From Phaeosaccion multiseriatum (Eukaryota; Ochrophyta, other classes), in contig OZ218956.1 in assembly GCA_965112735.1 (NCBI GenBank), positions 620,001 through 684,000 on the forward strand: 64,000 nucleotides of DNA, given 5' to 3'. The notes below the pieces were generated by a model, which saw nothing but the letters and a program-made list of their open reading frames with translations, did no database searches and was not told where the DNA came from. The translations under genes were made by a program, and so were the position numbers. This document shows positions 35,701-48,856 of the stretch, in pieces. The first letter of the stretch is position 1, and each line of letters starts with the position of its first letter.

Positions 35701-38700
35701 CCAGTTGGAGGGGGGCGGATGGACGGCAGGAGAGGGATGGCAGTGGGTGGCTGTAGAAAGATGGATGGCAGTAGAGGGATAGCAATAGACGGGGAGGGTG
35801 GGACAGGGATGGCAGTAGAGGAGTCCTTACATCCCCCACCACCCACCGCTCCCTCAGACTCGATATTGTGGACTCCCTCTCTCTCTCCCTCACCCTCTCC
35901 GTCTCTCCCTCTCTCCCCCCCCTTCCTCCCTCTCTCTCTCCGGAACCCATCTACTGCCATCGCCTCCTTCAGACTGGGCATTGTGGACGCCCGCACCAAG
36001 CTCGGCAGGACCGCTCTGCACGAAGCATGCTTCGAGAACCACGTGTCGTCCCACCAAGAGACCATCCGCGTGCTGTGTGACTGGCACCAGATGAACTTAC
36101 TCATCAGGGATAAGTCTGGCCACCAAGCCGTAGATCTGCTCTATGCGACCAGAGCCAGGCCAGGCACCCCCAGAGGTGAGGCAGGGAGACAGGGAGGCAG
36201 TGAGGCAGTGAGGCAGTGAGACAGGGAGGCAGTGAGGCAGTGAGGAAGTGAGGAAGTAAGGCAGTGAGGCAGTGAGGCAGTGAGGCAGTGAGGCAGTAAG
36301 GCAGTGAGACAGTGAGGCAGTGAGGAAGTGAGGCAGTGATGCAGTGATGCAGTGATGCAGTGAGGCAGTGAGGAAGTGAGGCAGTGAGGCAGTGAGGTAG
36401 TGAGGTAGTGAGACAGTGAGGCAGTGAGGCAGTGAGGCAGTGAGGCAGTGAGGCAGTGAGGTAGTGAGACAGTGAGGCAGTGAGGCAGTGAGGCAGTGAG
36501 GCAGTGAGGCAGTGAGGCAGTGAGACAGTGAGGCAGTGAGGCAATGAGGCAGTGAGGCAGTGAGACAGTGAGACAGTGAGGCAGTGAGGCAGTGAGGCAA
36601 TGAGGTAGTGAGACAGTGAGGCAGTGAGACAGGGAGGCAGTGAGGCAGTGAGGCAGTGAGGCAGTGAGGCAGTGAGGCAGTGAGGCTGTGAGGCAGTGAG
36701 GCAGTGAGGCAGTGAGGCAGTGAGGCAGTGAGGCAGTGAGGCAGTGAGACAGTGAGGCATTGAGGCAGTGAGGCAGTGAGGCAGTGAGGCAGTGAGGCAG
36801 TGAGGCAGTGAGGCAGTGAGGCAGTGAGGCAGTGAGGCAGTGAGACAGTGAGGCAGTGAGGCAATGAGGCAGTGAGGCAGTGAGACAGTGAGACAGTGAG
36901 GCAGTGAGGCAGTGAGGCAATGAGGTAGTGAGACAGTGAGGCAGTGAGGCAGTGAGGCAGTGAGGCAGTGAGGCAGTGAGACAGTGAGGCAGTGAGACAG
37001 TGAGGCAGTGAGGCAGTGAGGCAGTGAGGAAGTGAGGCTGTGAGGCAGTGAGGCAGTGAGGCTGTGAGGCAGTGAGGCAGTGAGGCAGTGAGGCAGTGAG
37101 GCAGTGAGGCAGTGAGGCAGTGAGGCAGTGAGGCAGTGAGACAGTGAGGCAGTGAGGCAATGAGGCAGTGAGGCAGTGAGACAGTGAGACAGTGAGGCAG
37201 TGAGGCAGTGAGGCAATGAGGTAGTGAGACAGTGAGGCAGTGAGGCAGTGAGGCAGTGAGGCAGTGAGGCAGTGAGACAGTGAGGCAGTGAGACAGTGAG
37301 GCAGTGAGGCAGTGAGGCAGTGAGGCAGTGAGGCTGTGAGGCAGTGAGGCAGTGAGGCAGTGAGGCAGTGAGGCAGTGAGGCAGTGAGGCAGTGAGACAG
37401 TGAGGCATTGAGGCAGTGAGGCAGTGAGGCAGTGAGGCAGTGAGGCAGTGAGGCAGTGAGGCAGTGAGGCAGTGAGGCTGTGAGGCAGTGAGGCAGTGAG
37501 GCAGTGAGGCAGTGAGGCAGTGAGGCAGTGAGGCAGTGAGGCAGTGAGGCAGTGAGGCAGTGAGGCAGTGAGGCAGTGAGACAGTGAGGCAGTGAGGCAA
37601 TGAGGCAGTGAGGCAGTGAGACAGTGAGACAGTGAGGCAGTGAGGCAGTGAGGCAATGAGGTAGTGAGACAGTGAGGCAGTGAGGCAGTGAGACAGTGAG
37701 GCATTGAGGCAGTGAGGCAGTGAGGCAGTGAGGCAGTGAGGCAGTGAGGCAGTGAGGCAGTGAGGCAGTGAGGCAGTGAGGCAGTGAGACAGTGAGGCAG
37801 TGAGGCAATGAGGCAGTGAGGCAGTGAGACAGTGAGACAGTGAGGCAGTGAGGCAGTGAGGCAATGAGGTAGTGAGACAGTGAGGCAGTGAGGCAGTGAG
37901 GCAGTGAGGCAGTGAGGCAGTGAGACAGTGAGGCAGTGAGACAGTGAGGCAGTGAGGCAGTGAGGCAGTGAGGCAGTGAGGCTGTGAGGCAGTGAGGCAG
38001 TGAGGCAGTGAGGCAGTGAGGCAGTGAGGCAGTGAGGCAGTGAGGCAGTGAGGCAGTGAGGCAGTGAGGCAGTGAGGCAGTGAGACAGTGAGGCAGTGAG
38101 GCAATGAGGCAGTGAGGCAGTGAGACAGTGAGACAGTGAGGCAGTGAGGCAGTGAGGCAATGAGGTAGTGAGACAGTGAGGCAGTGAGGCAGTGAGGCAG
38201 TGAGGCAGTGAGGCAGTGAGACAGTGAGGCAGTGAGACAGTGAGGCAGTGAGGCAGTGAGGCAGTGAGGCAGTGAGGCTGTGAGGCAGTGAGGCAGTGAG
38301 GCAGTGAGGCAGTGAGGCAGTGAGGCAGTGAGGCAGTGAGACAGTGAGGCATTGAGGCAGTGAGGCAGTGAGGCAGTGAGGCAGTGAGGCAGTGAGGCAG
38401 TGAGGCAGTGAGGCAGTGAGGCAGTGAGGGGGTGGGGTATAGTGTGTGAGGTGTGGGCTGTGAGGGGATGGGCTGTGAGGGGATGGGCTGTGAGGTATGA
38501 GGTGTGAGGTATGAGGTGTGAGGGGTGAGATGTGAGGGGTGAGGAGTGAGGTGTGAGGATGTCTGTGCATGCAAGAGAGTGTGTCGCGCGGTGTTGTGAC
38601 AGTGAGTGGTACAAAGAGCAGAGCAGAGGAGAGCCATTGGTGATACAGAGCAGAGAAGATCAATCACCACCACACCGCACTCACCAGAAGATCAATCACC

Positions 38701-41700
38701 ACCTCACCCTGACCCTGTCCCTCTGCTGCCCTCCGTGCTCTGCCATCCATCTGCTGCCATCCATCTGCTGCCAACGCCCCCCCCGGGTACCCCGCCGGGC
38801 AGGCACGGCGGAGCGCGAGTCTCTGTTGATGGAGCGGCGTTTGGAGTATATGAGCGAGGTACAAGCGGAGCAGGACCGAGAGGAGAGGGCGGACCTCGAG
38901 AACAGGTATGTATGTATGCATAGGTGCAAAGGAGGGGGGACGGGTGGCAGTCGGCCGGGGTAGGGAGGAGGGAGCGTCTCGTGCCACGACTGGCTACAGT
39001 GACATCTGTGACTGACTGACTTACTGACTGACTGCTGTGACTACTGAGTGACATCTGTGACGGAGCGACTGAGTTGACTAAGTGACTGAGCGTATGAGCG
39101 ACTGAGCAACTGAGTGAGTGGGTGACTGACTGACTGAGTGACCAAGTGACGGACTGACTGAGTAATTGAGGGACTGATTGACTGACTGACTGACTGACTG
39201 ACTGACTGACTGACTGACTGACTGACTGACTGACTGACTGACTGACGGACTGACTGAGTGAATAGGTGACTGACGACTGACTGCATGACTGACTGACGAA
39301 GTGACCTGCTTGTGTCCTGGCCTGCATCCTTTGCCGTTGCACCGCCTCTCCGTCTGCTGCCATCTTAAATTCCCATCTTGACTCTTGACAGGGAGGTGCA
39401 GACGCTTTGCTCTCTCAACGAGGCCGTGGCGGGGCAGTCCAAGGAGCTGTGGATGGCAGCCAAAGACGCGGGCGAGGCCCGCAGAAAGATCTGGTGAGAG
39501 AAGGGGGGCGGGCAGTCGGAGAGGGTTGGAGAGGGGGTGGGAGAGAGGGTGGGGTCTGCTCCGGCGATCCGCTTGAGCAGACGAAAGAAGGCTCTGCTCT
39601 GTGCCTGGCAGTAAGGCAGTGAACGAGTGCCCTGTGCCATGCCTAACAGTGAGTGGTGCGGCTCCTCTGCCTCTCCGCCCCTCCGCCCCCCCGCCCTGTC
39701 CCCCTAGCCCCTGACAAGAACACGCCCCCCCCTCCGCTGCCATCCCCCCCCCCCCATCCACTGCCATCCCCCCTCCCTCCACTGCCACCATAGGGAGTGG
39801 ACAGAATACCTTGACCTTGACACAGGCAACACTTTGTACCACAAGCGGGTGGAGCTGCAAGTCACGCAGGAGGTGGAGGTGCCTCTCATTGACACCTTGA
39901 AGGCCAAGGGGAAAGCCAAGGGGAAGGAGGGCGCTGGCCTGGCCCTCACGGCCGGGGGAGGTGCGTTGTGTGTCAGTTGTGTTTTCTTGGATGGATGGCA
40001 CTGGATGGGTGTTGGATGGATGGCACTGGATGGGTGTTGGATGGTCATGGACAATCATGCTTGGTCATGGATGGATGGTCCTGGATGGTCCTGGATGGAT
40101 GGTCCTGGATGGATGGTCCTGGATGGATGGTCCTGGAAGGCCGCGTTGCTTGGGCCTTTGCTTCTTGAGGGCTGCCGCTCAGCCCCGTCCGTTACAATGG
40201 CGTTCCCCCTCCCATCTCAACGCGCTCCCGCCCCTCATGTTGGCACGTTGGTGATACACGGCAGGGAGAGATGCGGAGGCGGGAGCGATAGTGCCGAGCA
40301 AGGGAGGCAAAGGAGGGCAACAGGGGGGCCAAGAGGAGGCCAATGCTAACAATGCCAATGCGGAGGTGACGCTGGAGATTGTGGACTACTTCGAGTGGAC
40401 CAAGCCGAAGGACTTCCAAAAGGGAGAGGCAGAGCTGCTTGGTTAGTGGGGGGAATGGCAGTGGATGGAAGAGGAGGGGGGGTGGCAGTGGATAGGGTGG
40501 GAGGGATGAAAATGGAGCGAGCGACGCTTGCTCGTTAATTCCCATCTCCAGTCATGCGCACCAAACCAAGCGAGGGAGGGAGGGAGAGAGAGAGGCAACG
40601 GGCGGTGGCCAGCCCCCATCGCATCCAGCGAGTCGAGCCTGACGCCCCTCATCCACAGCCATCCCCCTACCCCATCCATCCACTGCCATCCCCTGCCATG
40701 TACTGCCATTCACTACCATCCCCGACTCACAGGCTGGTACTCGGTGGTGAATCACAGCGACTATATACGGTCTGTGGACAGCTTCCGCGTGCTGCGAGAC
40801 CGGGTGTCAGGACTTGAGTTCTTCCTCGACACCAGGCAGGAGCAGTGCTCACTCCAGAGGCCCAAGGCCCTCACTTGGAAGGTCCTGGAGGCGGGAGGCC
40901 GGGACACGAAGGAGAGGCTGGGGCAGGCGCTCGATTGGGAGGTGTGGGAAGAGAACTCGCACGGCAACACCTTCTATATCAAGCGGGAGGTGCGGCGTGT
41001 CAAGCAGGGGGGTGGTGGGGGTGCGAGGGGTAGAGGCATATGGGTGGAGGAGGAATGTGTGATGCATCGCTGGGATCGCCCTGTGGACGCGGACGACTTT
41101 GTTGATCTCAGCACGGGGCAGTACCAAGGTAAGGGGGGCGGGGATGACAGTGGATGGCAGTGGATTGCTGCTCGCCAGTCACAACTCCCCACTCACTCAC
41201 TCACTCACCCAGTCAGTCAGTCAGTCAGTCAGTGAGTCAGTTAGTCAGTTGCTTAGTCAGTACGTCAGTCAGTCGGTGAGTCAATCAGTAATTCATTCAG
41301 TCAATCAGTCAGTCAGTTAGTCAGTTATTCGGTCAGTCAGCCACAGTGCACTCCACAGCTAGTGCTAGCCGCCTGCCCTACCCCAAGTGCCAAGTCGCCT
41401 CTCCTCGTATACATTTCCTGGCCTGACGTCTTCTTGCTCTCCTTTCCTCCCTCCTGGCCTGACGTCTTCTTGCTCTCCTTGCCTATCTCCCCCTGCCGTC
41501 CTTTGCCTGACCTTGCCGCGCTGCGTGTCCCACCCCCGCCCTGTCCACATCTCCGTCCCTCCCTCCCTGTCTGATGATGTGTGTGCCGTGTGCATCGTGT
41601 GTGTGTGCGTGTCCATGTGCGTGTGCGTGTGCGTGCGCACTGCCGTCCACTGCCATCCCCCCGCTCTCAGGCTGCACGAGCGCTGTGCTTGGGGACAATG

Positions 41701-43677
41701 CCGGAGAGCAGCCCTGGTACATGTGTGAGACGTGCGATTCGGACTTTCAGGTACACAGTGTAGCAGGCTCAGTGTAGCAGGCTCAGAGGGATAGGATGCC
41801 TGGTGTTACAAGAGCAGGATAACAGGTGTCAGGAGAGCAGAGTGATATGTGTGTCAGGCTGACAGGGCAGCAGGGTAGCAGGGTAGCAGGGAGCAGGGAG
41901 CAGGGTAGGAGGTGTCAGGGTAGCAAGTACACAGCACAGCAGAGTAACAGGTGTCAGGGCAGCAGTGATAGGGTATCAGGTGTCAGGCGCCACGTGTCAG
42001 GCACCGGGATCCAATTCTTCCGTGTCGGCTGCTTCTTCTCCGCTGCGCCCCCCCATCCGTCTCCCCCTTCTCCCTGACCCCTCTTTCCTCCCCCCTCCCC
42101 TCCCTTCCCCCCCTCCTCCTGCCAGGCCATGCGGGGCCGCTCGGAGATGCTCCGGCTGTGTGCTGCGTGTGCGCGTAACTGTCACAAGCTGAGGGGACAC
42201 AAGACCAGATACGCCAAGATGGCACGCACAAAGTGCATGTGCTGCCAGACTGGGCCAGGGGGGTAAGTCAATGAGAGGCCGGGGGAGTAAGTCAATAATG
42301 AGTCAGTGATGGGGCGGGGGGGGTACGTCAATGATGGAAGATAACCCCTTCCTGTTCATACACACATCTCGCCTCCTCTCCTCTTCTCTTCTCTTCTCTT
42401 CTCTTCTCGCTCCTCCCCCTCCTCTCATCCCTCCTTCCCTCTCCCCCTCCCCTCCCCCTGTATCACCAACAGGTGCATGTACTTCGACAGCCCGGAGGAC
42501 ATCACTCTATCCACAGCCATGCGCCAATCCGCCCTCCTCAGCGAAGAGAGAGCCCTCTCTCATCTCGAGGCGCTGCTCCACCCGGACGGCTTCCCTGCAA
42601 TGTTGGCGTACTGTCCCCCCAGGACTGCCGATGGGGGGCCCAAGGGAGTGTGCGGCTGGCAGATTTGCAGGTGCGCGTGTGTGTGTGTATGTGTGCGTGT
42701 GTGTGCGTGTGTGTCTGTGTGTCGGCGGGTTGGTGGATGGATTCGTGGGTACGTGTGTGTGTATGTATGTGCGTGTGCGTGGGTGCCACCGAGGCCTGCT
42801 ACCTCGGCCCTTGCGAGGAGGAGGAGGAGGAGGAGGAGGAGGAGGAGGAGGATGGCAGTGGATGGAGGACATCTGTCCCTGTGCCTCCGCCCCCCATGCC
42901 CATCGTTTGGCCTCAAGGTCCCTCCGCCCCTCTACCCCGCTGCTTTGCCCTTCTCTCTCTCGGCCTCTCTCTCCCCCGCTACTTCTACCTTTCCCCTCCT
43001 CTACCTCCCTCTCCCTCCCTTCCACCACCTCCCTCTTTCTGACCCAGACGCAAGAAAGGCGTGCAGAAGCTCGACGGATGGGTGGTATGCCTCGATCCGG
43101 AGCCCCCTCGCCTTCTCCCGGTGGGCGCTCTTGTGTGCCCCCGGGGACCGCACCTACGCCTCCTCTGGCAAGGCAAGCCTGTGTTCTGGGCGGAGGGCGT
43201 GGTGATGGAATGCTTGAGTGAGGAGCGCTACCTTGTCAGCATCGTCATCGCACATGCCAACGACGGGGAGGGGGGTGGGAGCATGCAGAGTCTGAGTCAA
43301 ATGACCTCTACTACTGCGGGTGGCAGTGGGAGTGGCAGGGGCTTGGGGGGTGACAAGAGCCTCGTCCACAGTCACAGTCACAGTCACAGTCAGAGTCAGA
43401 GTCACAGTCACAGTCACAGTCACAGCCCAAGCCAGAGCCTCAGCCTGGCCCACAGCTCAATGGAGCGGTCCGTGACGGAGGGGCAGGAGGTGGTGCTGGA
43501 GATAGACAAGACTCAGATGGTACTGCTTGACGCGGAGCCCTTCTTCTTCCACGCAGACAAACGCATCAGTCAGTGGGCGCCGCCGCACGTGAGTAAGAGA
43601 GTGCGTTTGCCTCCTCCCCTTCCCTTCTCTCGGCCCTCACGAACCCATTCGGCTCTCCCTCCCTCTCTGTCTGCCTG

Positions 43678-43770
<93 letters not shown>

Positions 43771-43793
43771 CCGTCTGTCTGTCTATCTGTCTA

Positions 43794-43826
<33 letters not shown>

Positions 43827-43851
43827 GTCTGTCTGTCTGTCTGTCTGCCTA

Positions 43852-43898
<47 letters not shown>

Positions 43899-44262
43899 GC
43901 CTGCCTCTCTGTCTCTCTGCCTGCCTGTCTGCCTGCCTCACGTGCCTGCCTTTGCCTACCCATACACCTCCCTATTGTGTAGGAGGTGATTTGCAGGGCC
44001 CCCAAGTGGCTGGAGGGAGGCTCCATGCACAACTATGATGTGGATGATGAGAGCGACAGGTGGGTGGAGGGGTAGGGGGGGGGGGTAGGGGGAGGTAGAG
44101 GGAGGCACAAGGAGGGGGGGCTGGAATTGGACTGTGACCACACGTGCGTGGTGTGTGGTGTGAGGTGTGTGGCAGGTAGGCAGGCAGCCAGGCAGGCCGG
44201 CAGACAGGCAGACAGACAGGCAGGCAGACAGGCAGACAGACAGGCAGGCAGACAGGCAGGCA

Positions 44263-44295
<33 letters not shown>

Positions 44296-44331
44296 ACAGG
44301 CAGACAGGCAGGCAGGCAGACAGGCAGAGCA

Positions 44332-44406
<75 letters not shown>

Positions 44407-44531
44407 ACGGGCTGATGGAGCTGCTGCCTTGCCTCAGACTCTCCACTCTCGCGCATCCCTTATCTCTGCCTTCGCCCCCCGTCCGACTCTGTCTGTGTGT
44501 GTGTTGTGTGTGTTGTGTGCGTCTGTGTGTG

Positions 44532-44568
<37 letters not shown>

Positions 44569-46422
44569 GTGTGTGCGTGTCTGTTGTGTGCGTGTGTGTT
44601 GTGTGTATATCCTGTCCGTCGCACTCTCTCTGCTGTCTCCTGTCCGTCCATCCGTGTGTACGAATGACTGAATGTTGCATCGCTCCCTCTGTCCCTCCTC
44701 TCCCTCCTCTCCCTCCTCTCCTTCTGTCATTTGTGTCCCTTCGGTCCTGTTCGAGCAACAGTGATGGCAACACAGACACTGAGGAGGACGACGACAAAGG
44801 CAAGTGCAAGTGTAAGTTCAAGTGCAAGTTCAAGTGCAAGTTCAAGTGCAATGTCAAGTGCAAGGGCAAGTGCGCGTACGTGAGGTTGGCCTTCCTCCCT
44901 TGCACAGTGTGGAGCGGCGAAGGAACGCCCTGAAGGCCTTCGCGTGAGGCGGGTGTGCATCCCCCTCTCTCTCTTTCCCTCTCTCTCTCTGCCTCTCTGT
45001 CTCTCTCTCTCGCCCCGACGCTTTCGAAGGCCACCACTCGGCTGACGCTCAAGACGTGGTTTGTGTGTGTGTGTGTGCGCGTGTGTGTGTGTGCATGTCT
45101 GGGTGTGTGTGCGTGCGTGCGTGCGTTGTGTCCAGCCCCCCCCACAGGCTCGGAGCTCGATCCCCTTCGCAGCTCCTCCATCTTGAGCACCTCCTCCAAC
45201 AGCCACGGGCAGCGCAAGAGCCGAATGTGGAGCGTGGCCGGCAGCGTAGTGAGGACAAGTGTCTTCGAGAAGAACCGCAAAGAGTCGGACGGGGCGGAGG
45301 GCAGGAGGAGGGCCGCGCTGCCGGAGTACAGGGAGCACCCCGCCGCCTACCCGCCTCTCTCGGCCCAGGAGGTGAGAAGAGGTGGTGACTCGACACGCTC
45401 AATCAGGCTCGTGTTATACATGACATGGCAAAGACCCTTTCACAGCCCAACACACTCATGCCACACACACACCTACACACGCTCACTCACTTACTCACTC
45501 ACTCACTCACTTACTCACTCACTCACTCACACGCTCTCTCCCTCACTCACACGCTCGCTCTCTCCCTCACTCACTTAATCCATTGGAGCCTACCCTGCCG
45601 CCAACGGAGCCCTCCCGCCCCTCTCGGCCAAGAAAAGTGCCACACTCATGGCCCACTACTTCCCCTCTAACAATCCATCACACGACATACTCACATGTCC
45701 CTTTAACATTCCAACACTCGACATACACACGTATGTCTATATGCCTTAACCCTCGCAGTTCGAGTACCTACGCAAGCACGCCGTGAGGAAGAGATTCTTC
45801 GGCCCCTGGGACGAGTATGAGGACAGGTGTGTAGGCACTTCTTCAATGGGTGTGTGTGTGGGGGGGGGGGGGGGGGGGGGGGGGGTGGATGTGTGTGTGT
45901 GTGTGTGGGTGGGTGGGTGGGTGGGTGGGTGTGGGTGGGTGTGGGTGGGTGGGTGTGGGTGGGTGGGTGTGTGGGTGGGTGTGGATGGGTGTGTGAGGGT
46001 GGGTGTGGGTGTGTGGGTGAGGGTGGGTGTGGGTGCGTGTGGGTGGGTGTGGGCGGGTGGATGTGTGTTGGTGAGTGTGGGTGGGTGTGTGGGTGGGTGT
46101 GTGAGGGTGGGTGTGTGTGGGTGTGCGTAGGTCGCCTTGTGATAGCGTGTGGCTTCGGGCGTTGTGCGGTGTGCGGTACGCTTTGGACCCGCCCTGCCCG
46201 AGCGAGTGCTCTTGCCTCTTCGATTCAGTGCTCTTCAAGTGTGAGCTTCGCTTGCAGCGTGCCTTGTGCTCACCTTCCGCCCTGCGCCCTCGGCTGTCTA
46301 TCCTCTGTCCTCTGCTGCTATCCACCCTACACCCTCTTCAGAGACACCTCCACGCGCTTCTATCACCACACGCTGCAAGGGGCCCGAGAGAGCGCCGCTG
46401 TCAAGCTGCAGGTAAGCATTGT

Positions 46423-46465
<43 letters not shown>

Positions 46466-48806
46466 TCCCTCTCAAAGCCCTCAAATCACCTCCCCTCCCC
46501 TCACCCCCTCACCCCCTCAACCCCCCCCCCTCATTTCCTCCTCCTCTCCCTCCTCCTCTCCCTCCTCCCTCCCTAGGCCTGGTACCGCCAGCTCTACCTC
46601 CGTCCCTACCCTCACTGCGCCTTCTGGATCAGCACAGCCTTCTCCTTCTCGCCCCCCCCCTCTCTCCAAGACACTCTCTCGGAGCTGCAGGCCTGGGCCT
46701 TCATGAAGCGGCGCTCTCTACACGTTAGGAGAGTAACAGACTCGGATTCGGACGATTGGGAGGAGTGGCAGGACCATGAGTCGGGCCTGCACTTCTTCTT
46801 CTGCGAGGCCAGGCAGAGGTGCGTTTGTTAGGGGGGGAGGGACGGCAGTAGATGGCAGTGGATGGGTGATGGCAAGAGCTGGTGGGGAGGGCTGAGAGAC
46901 CGACCGGTCGCGGACCTTGCTTTCCCCAGGGAGCGAAACGTCCTCTGAAGCGCCCCCAATCCCCTGCCGTCTGCTGCCATCCCCCGCCATTCCCTGCCAT
47001 CCCCTGCCATCCCCTGCCATTCCCTGCCATTCCCTGCCATCCCCTACCATCCCCTGCCATCCCCTACCATCCCCTGCCATCCCCTGCCATCCCCTGCCAT
47101 CCCCTGCCATCCCCTGCCATCCGCTGCCATCCCCCGTCCCTCCACAGGTACCAGTGGCGTCTTCCCTCCCTACCCCCTCCCGAGTCCACCAAGGAGGCGC
47201 TGAAGCTCGCCCTTGCAGAGGGAGACCGCGTGCTCTACACTTTCAAACAAAACGCCTCCGTGTTGTCGTCCGGCCCCCCCCACAGCGAGCAGGGCACGCC
47301 CTCGGGTGGAGGCGGAGAGAGCAGTCAGACGGGTGGGGGAGGCAGTCTCAGTCACTCGGGTGGTGAGGATATGTGTGTAGTGCTGAAGGTGCGCACAGAC
47401 GACGCCACAGGAGAGGTGCTCTACGACGTCGCCAAGGAGACGTAAGTGGAGTGGAGCAAAAGTCAAGGAACTGGGACAAGTCAAGGAACTGTGATAAGTC
47501 AAGGAAATCACGGAACTGCCATAAGTCAAGGACTGGAAGAGGTGCATTAGGGCAGGCTGTGCTTCTTTGCGCTTCTCACTGGTTGAACTTTCGAAACCCT
47601 TGCTTGCTACTAATGCTGCTGCTTTACCCCAAAATTGCTGTACCACCAACTGCTGCAGAGACGAGAATGTGACCAAAAAGTGGGTCCCGAGGGGGGAGCT
47701 GACCCGCGCCCCCTGGACAGCCGAAGAGATCATGTTGGCGAGCAAGGAGAAGGAGTGGCAGGCGGAGCTGCGGCTGAGTCAAGCGCGGAGGGAGCGGCTC
47801 AAGCTCACTAAGGCCTTCGAGGAGTACAAGGAGGAGCGCATCAAGAGGAGGGGAGAGCCAGGTAGGGGGGCTGGGTGTCAGGACAGAGAGGGTGGGTGGG
47901 TGGGTGGGGAAGGAGGGTTCGTGGTGAGAAGTGTACTTTACACACAACCCGAGTAGAGCAGTGCCCCTTCTCCTCCCCCCGCCGTATCTTCTCACACCGC
48001 CCACTCCCTGTCCTGACACTCCCCCCCACCCTGTCCTGACACTCGGTCCTGACACTCAGGGACGTACCTAACCCGGCTGCACCGTCCCACCAATCCGGCG
48101 GTCATCAAGGACAAGCTCTCCGTGCGAATACAGCGCGAGAAGGCTCTACGAGAGGCGGAGGAGGGACAGAGGCTCATCGAGTCGCAACGCTCTTCGCAGC
48201 TGTCGCAGGCCGCGAGCATGGCGGGAGGGGATCTGCAGAGTGTTATGCAGGCGGCGAGGTGGGTGTCAGGACGGGGGGAGTTGGTGTCAAGACAGAGAGG
48301 GGAGGTGTCAGGACGGGGGGGGGTTGGTGTCGAGACAGAGAGGGGAGGTGTCAGGACCAGGGGGGTTGGTGTCGAGACAGAGAGGGGAGGTGTCAGGACC
48401 AGGGGGGTTGGTGTCGAGACAGAGAGGGGAGGTGTCAGGACCAGGGGGGTTGGTGTCGAGACAGAGAGGGGAGGTGTCAGGACGGGGGGGGGTCTCTCAC
48501 TCTCGAAAATCGCAAATCGCTCGCTCACCCACTCACTCCTCGCTCGCTCAGTCATGCCATCACCCACTCACCCACCCACTCCCTCACTCACTCACTCACT
48601 CACTCACTCACCCACCCACCCACCCACCCACCTACTCCTTCCCTCCTACCTCCCCCCCTCCCCCCCCAGACATGCCCTTGTGGGTGATCTCGTGAGCAGC
48701 GAGCTCGAGGCGAGGGGTGGCAGGGAGAACTCCACAAGCGCAGAGGAAGAGGAAGAGGCCAAAGCACAGAGCCAAAAGATGCTCGAGCTCGCTCTCAAGA
48801 GGAAGA

Positions 48807-48856
<50 letters not shown>

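Noticed and set aside
36097-38673. Three overlapping minus-strand frames of 836-858 residues rich in Ser-Leu-Pro-His-Cys
   Set aside because: All three frames are open at once because the 8-bp unit lacks stops. There is no start context or homology, and flanking exons of the plus-strand gene join in phase across it.
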